Shown: positions 57,009 to 64,000 of the stretch, one piece after another
Numbering within the stretch: position 1 is the stretch's first letter
How the letters are laid out: each line of letters begins with the position of its first letter
DNA from: Naumannella halotolerans
GTDB taxonomy: Bacteria > Actinomycetota > Actinomycetes > Propionibacteriales > Propionibacteriaceae
Assembly: GCF_004364645.1 (NCBI RefSeq)
Contig: NZ_SOAW01000001.1
Span: 1,364,001-1,428,000 of the forward strand
Direction: 5' to 3'
Length of the DNA stretch: 64,000 bases
Position numbers and translations under genes: made by a program
Notes under the pieces: model-generated
Told to the model about the DNA's origin: nothing
The model's input: only the letters and a program-made list of their open reading frames with translations
The model's database searches: none

Positions 57009-57066
57009 GCGGGTGACATCGCACCTCAGCGATCTGGCTGATCCGCTGTCGGGCTTTCGGCTCGGC

Positions 57067-57144
57067 GCCGGCATTGTGGGTAGTCATTCGGCCATCGCTG
57101 CCATATGCGGCAGCAATGGCCCAATTGCGACCGCAAATGCCGGC
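57067..57144. repeat. Nested palindrome between the E1-like and ABC1 genes
   Basis: GCCGGCATT (57067-57075) pairs with AATGCCGGC (57136-57144). Inside, GGCCAT and GCTGCC (57090-57102, one mismatch between) pair with GGCAGC and ATGGCC (57109-57121) around ATATGC. The whole 78 bases can form a cruciform or a two-tier RNA hairpin. It ends 55 bases before the ABC1 start, and may be a terminator, an operator or a leader structure. Confidence 0.7.
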
Positions 57145-57187
57145 ATCGGCCCGGGCCTCGCCTGCCACCCACGTCACGGTCGTCAGT

Positions 57188-57202
57188 CACAATGGAACTG
57201 TG
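57188..57202 (+). promoter_or_regulatory. -10 box placed for leaderless transcription of the ABC1 gene
   Basis: CACAAT (57188-57193) lies six bases before the GTG at 57200, with no ribosome site. The mRNA would then not include the palindrome at 57067-57144. Confidence 0.45.
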
Positions 57203-58537
57203 ACCCCAGCCGACGACGACAAGTTCTCGCTCCGACGCGGAACCCTCTCCCGTACCGGCCGGTTGCTCTCCCTGCCGGCCGGGGCTGCCGGACGCGCCGG
57301 ACGCCGCCTGGGCAACCGGATCGGTGGCATGGACCGCGCGAGCGCCGACGCCCAGTCACGCGAGCAGGCCGCCGAACAGCTCTTCCAGGTCCTGGGTGAG
57401 TTGAAAGGCGGCGCGATGAAGCTCGGCCAGATGCTGTCGGTCTTCGAATCCGCCATGCCGGAGGAGATCGCGGCGCCGTACCGGATGCGGATGCGGAAGC
57501 TGCAGGACTCCGCGCCACCGATGCCACCGTCGAGGGTACAGAGCATCCTCGCCGCCGAACTCGGCTCGAACTGGCCCTCGCTGTTCAGCGGTTTCGGCCC
57601 CCGACCGGTCGCGGCGGCCTCCATCGGCCAGGTGCACAAGGCAATCTGGAAGGCGACCGGTACACCGGTGGCGGTGAAGCTGCAGTACCCCGGGGCCGAT
57701 CAGGCGCTGGCCACCGACCTGCGTTCACTGCATCGGGTGGCGTCGATGTTCGCCCCGCTGACCGGTGGCCTGGAGGTGAAGCCACTGATCGCCGAGCTGG
57801 TCCGACGGATGGGACAGGAGACCGATTACGCCATCGAGGCCGCCAGTCAGCAACAGGCCGCCGAACGATTCGACGGCCACCCCGAGTTCGTCGTACCGAC
57901 CGTGCGGCTGCACACCCAGCATGTCATCGTCAGCGACTGGGTCGACGGGATGCCGCTGTCGAGGGCCGCGGATCTGGAGCCCGAGCACCGTAATGCGATC
58001 GGCCTGCGCTATGTCCGGTTCCTGTTCGCCGGGCCCCGCGAAGCCGGCCTGCTGCACGGTGATCCCCACCCGGGCAACTTCAAGGTCCTGCCCGACGGCC
58101 GCCTGGGCGTGGTCGATTTCGGCCTGGTCGAGTCGATGCCGAACGGACTTCCCGAGGCCATGGGCCGCCTGATGTCCATGGCTGCGAGCGGCGACGGCGA
58201 AGGAACCCTGGCCGGGCTGCGCGCCGAGGGCTTCGTCCGTCCCGACGCCGATGTCAGCGCCACCGAACTGCTCGACTACCTCTCCCCCTTCATCGAGCCG
58301 GCACTGGCACCGGAGTTCCATTTCACCCGTCACTGGATGCGTACCGAGTTCGAGCGGGTCAACGCCACGGTCCGTCCCGGCGGCATCGCCACCCAGCTCA
58401 ATCTTCCCGCCCACTACCTGCTGATCCATCGGGTGTGGCTGAGTGGGATCGCGGTCCTGGCGCAGCTGGATGTCCGGGCCGGTTTCTCCGGTGTGCTGGC
58501 CGAGTTCCTCCCCGGCTGGCAGGTCGAACGCGAGTGA
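57200..58537 (+). CDS. ABC1/UbiB-family atypical kinase-like protein
   Basis: 445 residues. ELKGGAMKLGQMLS is the KxGQ motif that replaces the glycine-rich loop, AAASIGQVHKA is the Ala-rich loop, PVAVKLQYPG holds the ATP lysine, HGDPHPGNF is the catalytic loop and VVDFGLVE the metal motif. The family acts in quinone or lipid metabolism as an ATPase/kinase. In mycobacteria the counterpart (Rv3197) precedes whiB7; here no whiB7 follows. GTG start at 57200. Confidence 0.9.
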   Translation: MTPADDDKFSLRRGTLSRTGRLLSLPAGAAGRAGRRLGNRIGGMDRASADAQSREQAAEQLFQVLGELKGGAMKLGQMLSVFESAMPEEIAAPYRMRMRKLQDSAPPMPPSRVQSILAAELGSNWPSLFSGFGPRPVAAASIGQVHKAIWKATGTPVAVKLQYPGADQALATDLRSLHRVASMFAPLTGGLEVKPLIAELVRRMGQETDYAIEAASQQQAAERFDGHPEFVVPTVRLHTQHVIVSDWVDGMPLSRAADLEPEHRNAIGLRYVRFLFAGPREAGLLHGDPHPGNFKVLPDGRLGVVDFGLVESMPNGLPEAMGRLMSMAASGDGEGTLAGLRAEGFVRPDADVSATELLDYLSPFIEPALAPEFHFTRHWMRTEFERVNATVRPGGIATQLNLPAHYLLIHRVWLSGIAVLAQLDVRAGFSGVLAEFLPGWQVERE

Positions 58538-58566
58538 GTCGGGCGTCGTGCCGGTAGCGGCGCCGC

Positions 58567-59526
58567 CTACCCGGACAACCGCCAGCCCAGCAGCTGCAGG
58601 CGGTCGGCATGCTGTTCCAGCGCCTCTTCGATCACTTCGGGATGGCTGTCCCAGAACGTGCGGTGTTCGCGCCGGACCCGGTCGTCGGGGACTCGCTGGT
58701 TGTCGATCAGCCACTCCGCCGACGGTTCCCGGTCCAGCCCGAGAGCCTGCACCACCTCGGCATCCACCGGCGCCCGGACCGATCCGAGCAGCACCCGTCC
58801 GGGATCGGTCACCTCGGTGTCCAGCCCCAGCCGGGCACGTACCCGCTCGGCCAGAGCACGGACCAGGCCGTTGTCGGGATGGTTCAGGGTCCAGAACTGC
58901 CCCGGGCGGGCGGCGACCACATCGTGGATCTCGATGGTCTGCTGGGCGGCGGCGCGATCACGCATGGTGGTGATCGAGTCGGTGGAAATCTGTCGCAGGG
59001 CGGCGGCGAACTCCGCAGCGCCGAGTTCGTGGGGACCACCGCTGATCCCGGCCACCTCGGCGATCAGCCGCAGATCCTGGTACGGGATGTCGGGTTCGGC
59101 CAGGCCGGGAGCGCGGACCAGCACCTGGAAGGGATGGGCGGTGTTGTCGCGCACCGTCGGGAAGAGCACCACCTGTGCACCCGCGGGCAGCAGCTGTCGC
59201 ACCTGGTCGGTCCCCAACGGGAGCTCGCGGTAGTTCTCCCGGACCGGTTGGGCCAACAAGACGTCGGTCCGGGCCAGCAATCGTTGCAGGTACGGCAGAT
59301 CGGCGGCGGTCAACTCATGGACCGGCGGGATCCGCACCGTCTGCAGGTCCGGTACGTGCCGGTGGCTGTCCAGGCAGACCCGCAGGGACTCGGCGAGACA
59401 GTTGCCCAGCACCACAGTCACCGGTAGTCCGCTGTCGGGGATCTCGCTCAGACCGTAGAAGGTCCCGTAGTGGCGGCGGCGGCCCGAGTCCTCGCTCGTA
59501 GCAGCTGTCCGCTGCTGTTGTGACAT
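58567..59526 (-). CDS. WcbI-family polysaccharide biosynthesis protein (putative acetyltransferase)
   Basis: 319 residues. VVLGNCLAESLRVCLD near residue 38 is the WcbI GNCxAE motif, where the cysteine region binds CoA. The late ARPGQFWTLNHPDN segment is also typical. WcbI-type proteins act in capsule synthesis. The ATG at 59526 has AGGAGGGG upstream, and it is the last gene of the glycosyltransferase cluster. Confidence 0.82.
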   Translation of the reverse strand: MSQQQRTAATSEDSGRRRHYGTFYGLSEIPDSGLPVTVVLGNCLAESLRVCLDSHRHVPDLQTVRIPPVHELTAADLPYLQRLLARTDVLLAQPVRENYRELPLGTDQVRQLLPAGAQVVLFPTVRDNTAHPFQVLVRAPGLAEPDIPYQDLRLIAEVAGISGGPHELGAAEFAAALRQISTDSITTMRDRAAAQQTIEIHDVVAARPGQFWTLNHPDNGLVRALAERVRARLGLDTEVTDPGRVLLGSVRAPVDAEVVQALGLDREPSAEWLIDNQRVPDDRVRREHRTFWDSHPEVIEEALEQHADRLQLLGWRLSG

Positions 59527-59531
59527 CGGCG

Positions 59532-60482
59532 TCACCCCTCCTGGATCTGGTCGGTCAACTCCCAATGCTCACCGCGCAGCCGGATCAGACCACGGCGGGC
59601 GAACTCCTCCAGCCACCCGACCATCGGGAACTCCGACCAGCGGGAGCGGAACAGATTGGCATTGGCGACGATGCTCTGCAGGTGCTGCACCGGCGGCGTC
59701 CGCGTCGGGTGGTACTGATGGTAGGCCATCGGCTCGACCGACCATCCCAGTCCGATTCCGGAAGCCTCGGCCAGACGCGCGAAGTCGGTGTCCTCCCCGC
59801 CGTAGCCGGTGTAGTCGGTGCAGAATCCGCCGACGGTTCGCCAGGTGGCTGCGGTGAGCGCGAAGGACAGGGACCAGAAAAGGTCGCGGGGCAATCCGTC
59901 GGGACCCGGTACGGCGCTGCGCCGGGCCGGATGCGGATCTGTCCAGGCCGCCAGCTCGGCCGGTGCGGCGAGCTCGGCGACCCGTTGTTCGGGTGAGAGA
60001 TAGGTGACCGGTCCCGACCAGATCACCTCCGGTTGCTGTGCGGTCAGCCGGCGGTAACTCTCGACCAGCCGGGCAGCGGGAACGCAGTCGACATCCAGCA
60101 GGATCACCGTTTGCGCACCGGCCTCGATCGCCGCCTCGACACCGAGGTTGCGGGCCGCGGCGAGCGGCAGCCGCGCCGGATCGACCGGCAGGTCCAGCCA
60201 TCGGGTCGACAGCGCGGGATCAACCGTGCCGGCGTGATCATCCACGGGTATCCCTGCATGATCATCCACGGGTACGTCTGCAAGGTCATCGGCAGCCGTA
60301 TGTACCTGATCACCCGCAGGCACGCGCACCTGATCACCCGCAGGCACGCGCACCTGATCACCTGCGCGCATCCGCACGACCACATAGTCGTCGGGGAGCT
60401 GGGTGCCGGCAGCCAGCATCCGGGCCTGCTGTGCCAGATGTTCGGTGCGGCCGAAGGCCAGGGTCACCACCGCCGTCGACAT
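59532..60482 (-). CDS. Family 2-like glycosyltransferase with in-frame repeat insertion
   Basis: 316 residues. RNLGVEAAIEAGAQTVILLDVDCVPA carries the DxD nucleotide-sugar site, and GFCTDYTGYGGEDTDFARLA is the acceptor-side motif of galactosyltransferase-like GT2 enzymes. Between the first strand and this core (about residues 37-85) there is an insertion of eight-residue repeats (GDQVRVPA, VDDHAGIP). ATG at 60482 shares one base with the stop of the gene before it. Confidence 0.82.
   Translation of the reverse strand: MSTAVVTLAFGRTEHLAQQARMLAAGTQLPDDYVVVRMRAGDQVRVPAGDQVRVPAGDQVHTAADDLADVPVDDHAGIPVDDHAGTVDPALSTRWLDLPVDPARLPLAAARNLGVEAAIEAGAQTVILLDVDCVPAARLVESYRRLTAQQPEVIWSGPVTYLSPEQRVAELAAPAELAAWTDPHPARRSAVPGPDGLPRDLFWSLSFALTAATWRTVGGFCTDYTGYGGEDTDFARLAEASGIGLGWSVEPMAYHQYHPTRTPPVQHLQSIVANANLFRSRWSEFPMVGWLEEFARRGLIRLRGEHWELTDQIQEG
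60235..60376 (-). repeat. 24-base tandem repeats inside the glycosyltransferase gene
   Basis: Two copies of a 24-base unit (60235-60258, 60259-60282) and, after a diverged stretch, three copies of a related unit (60305-60328, 60329-60352, 60353-60376), all in frame and each encoding eight residues. The core TGATCA recurs. Confidence 0.9.
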
Positions 60483-61549
60483 CAGCGACCACCCAGCAGA
60501 CCGGTGATCGACGCGGCAGCCCGCTGCGGGGCACCGGCTGCCTGCCACAGGGACCACCGGTCGGGTCGGTCGATCGTTCGTCGGACGACGGCCGCCCAGT
60601 CGGTGACCGGTTCGGTGACGATGGTGGCCAGCGCGTGGTCGGCGAGGACCCCGGCGGTCACCGCCTGTTCATCGAACGGTCGCGGCGCGGGTCGGAGGAT
60701 CGCCGGCACCGACAGCAGAGCCAGATCGGCCACCGTACCCAGGCCGCTGATGCCGACGGCCAGCTGCGCCTGTGTCAGCAGCGCAGACAACTCGCAGGCG
60801 CCGAGTCCCCGGCCACGGATCCACTCCCAGCCGGGGGTTGCCGCGCGCGCCCGGTCCAGCTCGGCGTCCGACCATCCACCCTCGGTACCCGGCAGCCAGG
60901 CCGCGACGGGTCGCTGGCCGGAGAGCTGCCGACGAGCTCCCCGATCACCACTGCCCCCGTGATCAACTCCGGCCCCGTGACCAGGAACGTCCTGTCGATC
61001 GGCGGTATCTCGTCGACCATGGCCGGTGACCGGGTCCAGGCCGGAGATCCCACCGACCCAATGCACCTTCGGGTTGTGCACCGACAACCAGTCCGGTTCG
61101 TATAGGGCCCGTGGCCAGGGCGCGATGATCAGATCGGCCGAGCCGTAGGCCTGGTCATGGGGACGGTCGGTCCGGTCCCCGGGTTGGGCGATCACGACCA
61201 CCCTGGCCCCCAGCAACCTGCCCAGCACCGCCACCTCGGCCGACACATCGCTGATCAGGACCGCTCCGGGATGATCGGCGACCCATTGGGCGATCACGGC
61301 CATCCGCCGTCGATGACCGGCCGAGTCCTGCGGCGCCCAGTGCCACTGACCACCGGCGGTCGCGGCCTGCCGGTCGATTCCGGGCTCGTCGTCGGCCGGC
61401 AAGGGGTGCCACCGTCCGAAACCGGCCGGCGGGAGGGTGGAGAAGATCGTCACGTCGAGCCCCGGATGTTCTGCCACGATCGCCGAGACGATCGCCCGCG
61501 CCCGGTTCAGGTGTCCGTTCCCGTGGTGGTGGATGTAGTAGCCGATCAC
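60482..61549 (-). CDS. MurG/GT28-like glycosyltransferase
   Basis: 355 residues. It begins VIGYYIHHHGNGHLNRARA, the glycine-rich acceptor loop of GT-B enzymes with GxGHxxR. The C-terminal half has VGISGLGTVADLALLSVPAILRPAPRPFDEQ, the nucleotide-sugar site of MurG-like proteins. A Gly/His/Arg/Asp-rich stretch around residue 180-215 looks like a low-complexity insertion. GTG start overlaps the upstream gene (GTGA, 61546-61549). Confidence 0.82.
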   Translation of the reverse strand: MIGYYIHHHGNGHLNRARAIVSAIVAEHPGLDVTIFSTLPPAGFGRWHPLPADDEPGIDRQAATAGGQWHWAPQDSAGHRRRMAVIAQWVADHPGAVLISDVSAEVAVLGRLLGARVVVIAQPGDRTDRPHDQAYGSADLIIAPWPRALYEPDWLSVHNPKVHWVGGISGLDPVTGHGRRDTADRQDVPGHGAGVDHGGSGDRGARRQLSGQRPVAAWLPGTEGGWSDAELDRARAATPGWEWIRGRGLGACELSALLTQAQLAVGISGLGTVADLALLSVPAILRPAPRPFDEQAVTAGVLADHALATIVTEPVTDWAAVVRRTIDRPDRWSLWQAAGAPQRAAASITGLLGGR

Positions 61550-62595
61550 ACCCGGGCGCCTTCGAAGATATCGGCCCGGGCCTCGCTCAGGCTGCGGTAG
61601 AGCCGCTCGTAGGCGGTGACCATCCGGTCCAGCGACAGGTCGCGCCGCCCGACCATCGCCACCTGACGGCGGTTCAGACCGAGCGCGGCCTCCACCGCCG
61701 CGGCCAGTTCTCCCGGTTCCTGGGCGAAACACCCGGTGACCTGCTCGGTCACCACCTCGGGCAGTCCGCCGCGGCGCAGAGCAGCAACCGGGGTACCACA
61801 GGCGATCGCCTCCGCGGCCACCATGCCGAACGGTTCGTCCCAGCACGGAGTCACCAGCAGCGCACCGGCCGAACCGTAGATGCCGGGCAGTTCGTCCTGC
61901 GGGACCGGACCCAGGTACTGCACCTCGGGGCCGAGCTCCGGCCGGATCACCTCGGCGAAGTACTCCTCGTCGTAGATGCTGCCCACCAGTCGGATCGAAC
62001 GCCCGAGCGACCTGGCGGTGTCGATCGCCAGATGGGTTCCCTTCTCCGGTGTGATCCGACCGGCCCACAACAGATCCTCACCCCCCGCACCAGGAGTGAA
62101 CAGGTCGGTGTCCACTCCGTTCGGCACGACCTCGATCCCGCGCAGTGGCCACAGCGAACGCAGCGCCCGACTGACCGCGACCACATGATGCCGGGCACCG
62201 ACATTGCGCAGTGGTCCCACGATCCGACGCAGCGGCGGGGTGTGCAAGGTGGTCAGCATCGGCGGCCCGCCGAGGAGGGACTGCTTCACCGGCAGCGGGT
62301 GCAGGGCATTGTTGTGGACCACATCGGCGTCCCCGGCGAGCACGTCGGCCATCACCTGGCGATAGCTGACCGCGTCCAGCTCCGCCTGTTCGGGGACATC
62401 GCCGAGCATCGTGGGTGCGGCGAACTCGATCACCTCGCAGCCGGCCGGCGGCTGGGTTCCGGCCGGGGCGTGCAGCCGTACCTGATGCCCCCGGGCGACC
62501 AGTCCCCGGGCCAGGTGCCAGACGAAGGCCTCGAGACCTCCGACGAAGGGCTGGCACAGCGGGAACCAGCTCGGCCCGATCAGGTCGATCCTCAT
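61546..62595 (-). CDS. Family 4 glycosyltransferase
   Basis: 349 residues, GT-B fold. MRIDLIGPSWFPLCQPFVGGLEAFVWHLARGL is the acceptor domain start. GRITPEKGTHLAIDTARSLG and CWDEPFGMVAAEAIACGTPVAAL (EPFGxxxxE) are the donor-site motifs. Overlaps the next gene by four bases. Donor and acceptor unknown. Confidence 0.9.
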   Translation of the reverse strand: MRIDLIGPSWFPLCQPFVGGLEAFVWHLARGLVARGHQVRLHAPAGTQPPAGCEVIEFAAPTMLGDVPEQAELDAVSYRQVMADVLAGDADVVHNNALHPLPVKQSLLGGPPMLTTLHTPPLRRIVGPLRNVGARHHVVAVSRALRSLWPLRGIEVVPNGVDTDLFTPGAGGEDLLWAGRITPEKGTHLAIDTARSLGRSIRLVGSIYDEEYFAEVIRPELGPEVQYLGPVPQDELPGIYGSAGALLVTPCWDEPFGMVAAEAIACGTPVAALRRGGLPEVVTEQVTGCFAQEPGELAAAVEAALGLNRRQVAMVGRRDLSLDRMVTAYERLYRSLSEARADIFEGARV

Positions 62596-63680
62596 CCGAC
62601 TCCTCCCTTCGGGGCCCACCGGGTGGCCGCAACGGTGCCGTCGATCACCAGCGGGATCCGCGACAGTTCCTCCGGTGACGGGCGGCCCAGATGTACCCCC
62701 GGTGGCAACGGTCCACCGGACCAGCACTGCCCCGCAAGATCCAGCCACAGGTGGACCTCTCCCCCTGCCGCGAGGCCGGCGACGAGCAGTTCGAGGCTGT
62801 CGGCGGGCAGTTCGGGTTCGGTGAGGATCACCGCCACCGACGGCACCTGCGTCGGCGGGTGAGCACCCGGATGGTCCTGCAGCCTTCGGAACCAGGGGTC
62901 GGGCAGCAGCGGGGTGAGCCGCTCACGCTGCCGGTCCAGGACCTGAGCCAGTTCGTCGGCATCGAGGCGTCCGGCCAGGTCCGCTCCGTTGTGCCAGGCG
63001 ACGGCCCCGGGCAGGTACCGCCAGCGGGCGCCGGCGAGCCAGCAGCGATGGGCCAGATCCCAGTCCTCACCCCCGTAGCCGACGAACCGCTCGTCGAAGC
63101 CACCGATCCGGTCGAACATCTCGGCGGTCATGGCGAGCACCGCCGAGATCAGGTAGCGGTAGCTGCGCGAATTGCTGTCGGCCAGGTTCGCCGTCGCGGC
63201 GTACCCCTCGGCCAGCCAGGCCGGCGGAGTCAGTTCCCGGGGCGGAGCGGCCCGGCCGGTCAACCACTCCCCGATCCGGCTCGGGCTCCAGTTGCCGAGA
63301 TCGGCATGCCGGCGTCGACCGACCACCACGTCGAGGTGTTGCAGGGCGGCGACGACGGTGGCCAGGTATCCCGGTTCGGGAACCATGTCGGCGTCGAGGA
63401 AGACCAGCAGATCGGCCGGGTACGCCGCAACGGCCAGGTTCCGGGCGGCGGCGGCCCGGAACCCGCGGTCGTCCTGATGCACGGTGTGCAGCGCGTACCT
63501 GCTCGACCGGGGAAGGATCGGCGGCACCCTCGATCCGTCGTCGGCCACGACGATCCTCACCGGACCGGTATGGGTCTGCAGTTCCATCGCCGCCAGCAGA
63601 CGGTCGAGTGCAGCTTGGTCGTCGTAGAACGGGACGACCACGCTGATCGACGCGCGCCGGCCGGGGTCGGAAGCGCTCAT
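62592..63680 (-). CDS. Family 2 glycosyltransferase with C-terminal extra domain
   Basis: 362 residues. ISVVVPFYDDQAALDRLLAAM opens the GT-A domain, VVADDGS and FLDADMVPEPGYL carry the Asp ligands, and GFDERFVGYGGEDWDLAHR is the GT27/galactosyltransferase-type motif. The last about 90 residues (VAVILTEPELPADSLELL onward) look like a separate small domain, perhaps part of another sugar enzyme. ATGA overlaps on both ends. Confidence 0.87.
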   Translation of the reverse strand: MSASDPGRRASISVVVPFYDDQAALDRLLAAMELQTHTGPVRIVVADDGSRVPPILPRSSRYALHTVHQDDRGFRAAAARNLAVAAYPADLLVFLDADMVPEPGYLATVVAALQHLDVVVGRRRHADLGNWSPSRIGEWLTGRAAPPRELTPPAWLAEGYAATANLADSNSRSYRYLISAVLAMTAEMFDRIGGFDERFVGYGGEDWDLAHRCWLAGARWRYLPGAVAWHNGADLAGRLDADELAQVLDRQRERLTPLLPDPWFRRLQDHPGAHPPTQVPSVAVILTEPELPADSLELLVAGLAAGGEVHLWLDLAGQCWSGGPLPPGVHLGRPSPEELSRIPLVIDGTVAATRWAPKGGVG

Positions 63681-64000
63681 GACCACGCCTCCTGCAGTGT
63701 CCGGGCCAGCTGTTCGGCGACCTCGGCCGGGCCCGCGCCCACCTTCGTACCGGCCGGCAACCAGGTACGCGCAGGGTCCTGCCAGGCCGCGGCAATGGCG
63801 CCGGCCAGGTCGTCGGTGAGTTCCAGGGTCTGCGGGAACGACTCCTCGAGTTCGCTCAGGTACGGATTGGGCACCGCGATCGGGCGCCTTCCGGCCTGCC
63901 ACCAGCTGCCGACCGATCCCGATGCCGACATGTGGCGATGGGCCAGCACCGGGACCGCCACCGCACGGGCGGCCTGCAGCAGGTCGGCATCACTCAGCCA
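63677..64000 (-). CDS. Glycosyltransferase-like protein, C-terminal part (partial)
   Basis: 107 residues are visible and the frame is open to the right edge. AVPVLAHRHMSASGSVGSWWQAGRRPIAVPNPYLSE resembles the donor-binding end of GT-B glycosyltransferases (conserved glycines, then a proposed sugar-nucleotide contact). Its position at the head of the cluster supports this. Family cannot be fixed from this fragment. Confidence 0.6.
   Translation of the reverse strand, partial: WLSDADLLQAARAVAVPVLAHRHMSASGSVGSWWQAGRRPIAVPNPYLSELEESFPQTLELTDDLAGAIAAAWQDPARTWLPAGTKVGAGPAEVAEQLARTLQEAWS

Noticed and set aside
60482-62068. Longer form of the GT28-like gene starting near 62068
   Set aside because: The first 173 codons would overlap the GT4 gene in antiphase and are low-complexity; the GTG at 61549 begins exactly at the conserved domain.

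Overview
This is a high-GC, gene-dense actinobacterial chromosome segment. The gene content and order point to the Propionibacteriaceae or a close relative: WhiB1, a SigR/RsrA pair, a fused 2-oxoglutarate decarboxylase (Kgd), the 24-residue ribosomal protein bL37, and a PPA1309-type gene. The family assignment is inference; the sequence alone does not name a species.

Layout. 1-6156 (minus): the F-type ATP synthase operon, from two AtpI/AtpZ-like membrane proteins through a, c, b, delta, alpha, gamma and the first 50 residues of beta. 6271-10342 (minus): rpmE-prfA-prmC-sua5-wecA, whose reading frames mostly overlap by 4-8 bases. 10485-13415: a lipoprotein, a PaaI-type thioesterase, a LysE exporter and RraA. 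13418-20795 (minus): rho, then thrB-thrC-hom and lysA. As I recall the Mycobacterium tuberculosis map, the order lysA-hom-thrC-thrB-rho-rpmE-prfA-prmC-sua5-wecA-atp is the same there, except that here four genes lie between rpmE and rho. A tRNA-Arg(CCG) follows lysA.

21151-26482 (plus): a GT87-type mannosyltransferase and kgd. 27242-36003: a regulatory and housekeeping block (whiB1, pdtaS-like kinase, bL37, sigR-rsrA, SRAP protein, DoxX protein with a Lys-rich tail, aroA, rsgA, hisN-like phosphatase), again like the whiB1-sigH-aroA region of mycobacteria. 36152-38715: serA and an aromatic-acid-exporter-like protein. 38785-39172: two identical initiator tRNA genes. 39173-41923: a repeat-rich spacer and a frameshifted GH3 glycosidase. 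42094-46427: a 5'-3' exonuclease, a GNAT protein and a paired active/inactive M16 peptidase operon. 46503-58537: an amidohydrolase, UPF0182, PPA1309, a PDZ-Lon protease, MoaE, a zincin-like protein, a YgjP-like metallopeptidase, an E1-like protein and an ABC1 kinase-like protein. 58567-64000 (minus): a tightly overlapping polysaccharide cluster (WcbI-like plus five glycosyltransferases), running off the right edge.

The most interesting non-standard signals are: a promoter-driven structured RNA element at 55903-56003 ahead of the E1-like gene; a nested palindrome at 57067-57144 ahead of the ABC1 gene; prfA with no conventional start codon but an in-frame CTG overlapping the rpmE stop; a recurrent TAnnnT-N6/7-start pattern suggesting leaderless mRNAs; and in-frame or intergenic minisatellites at several places.
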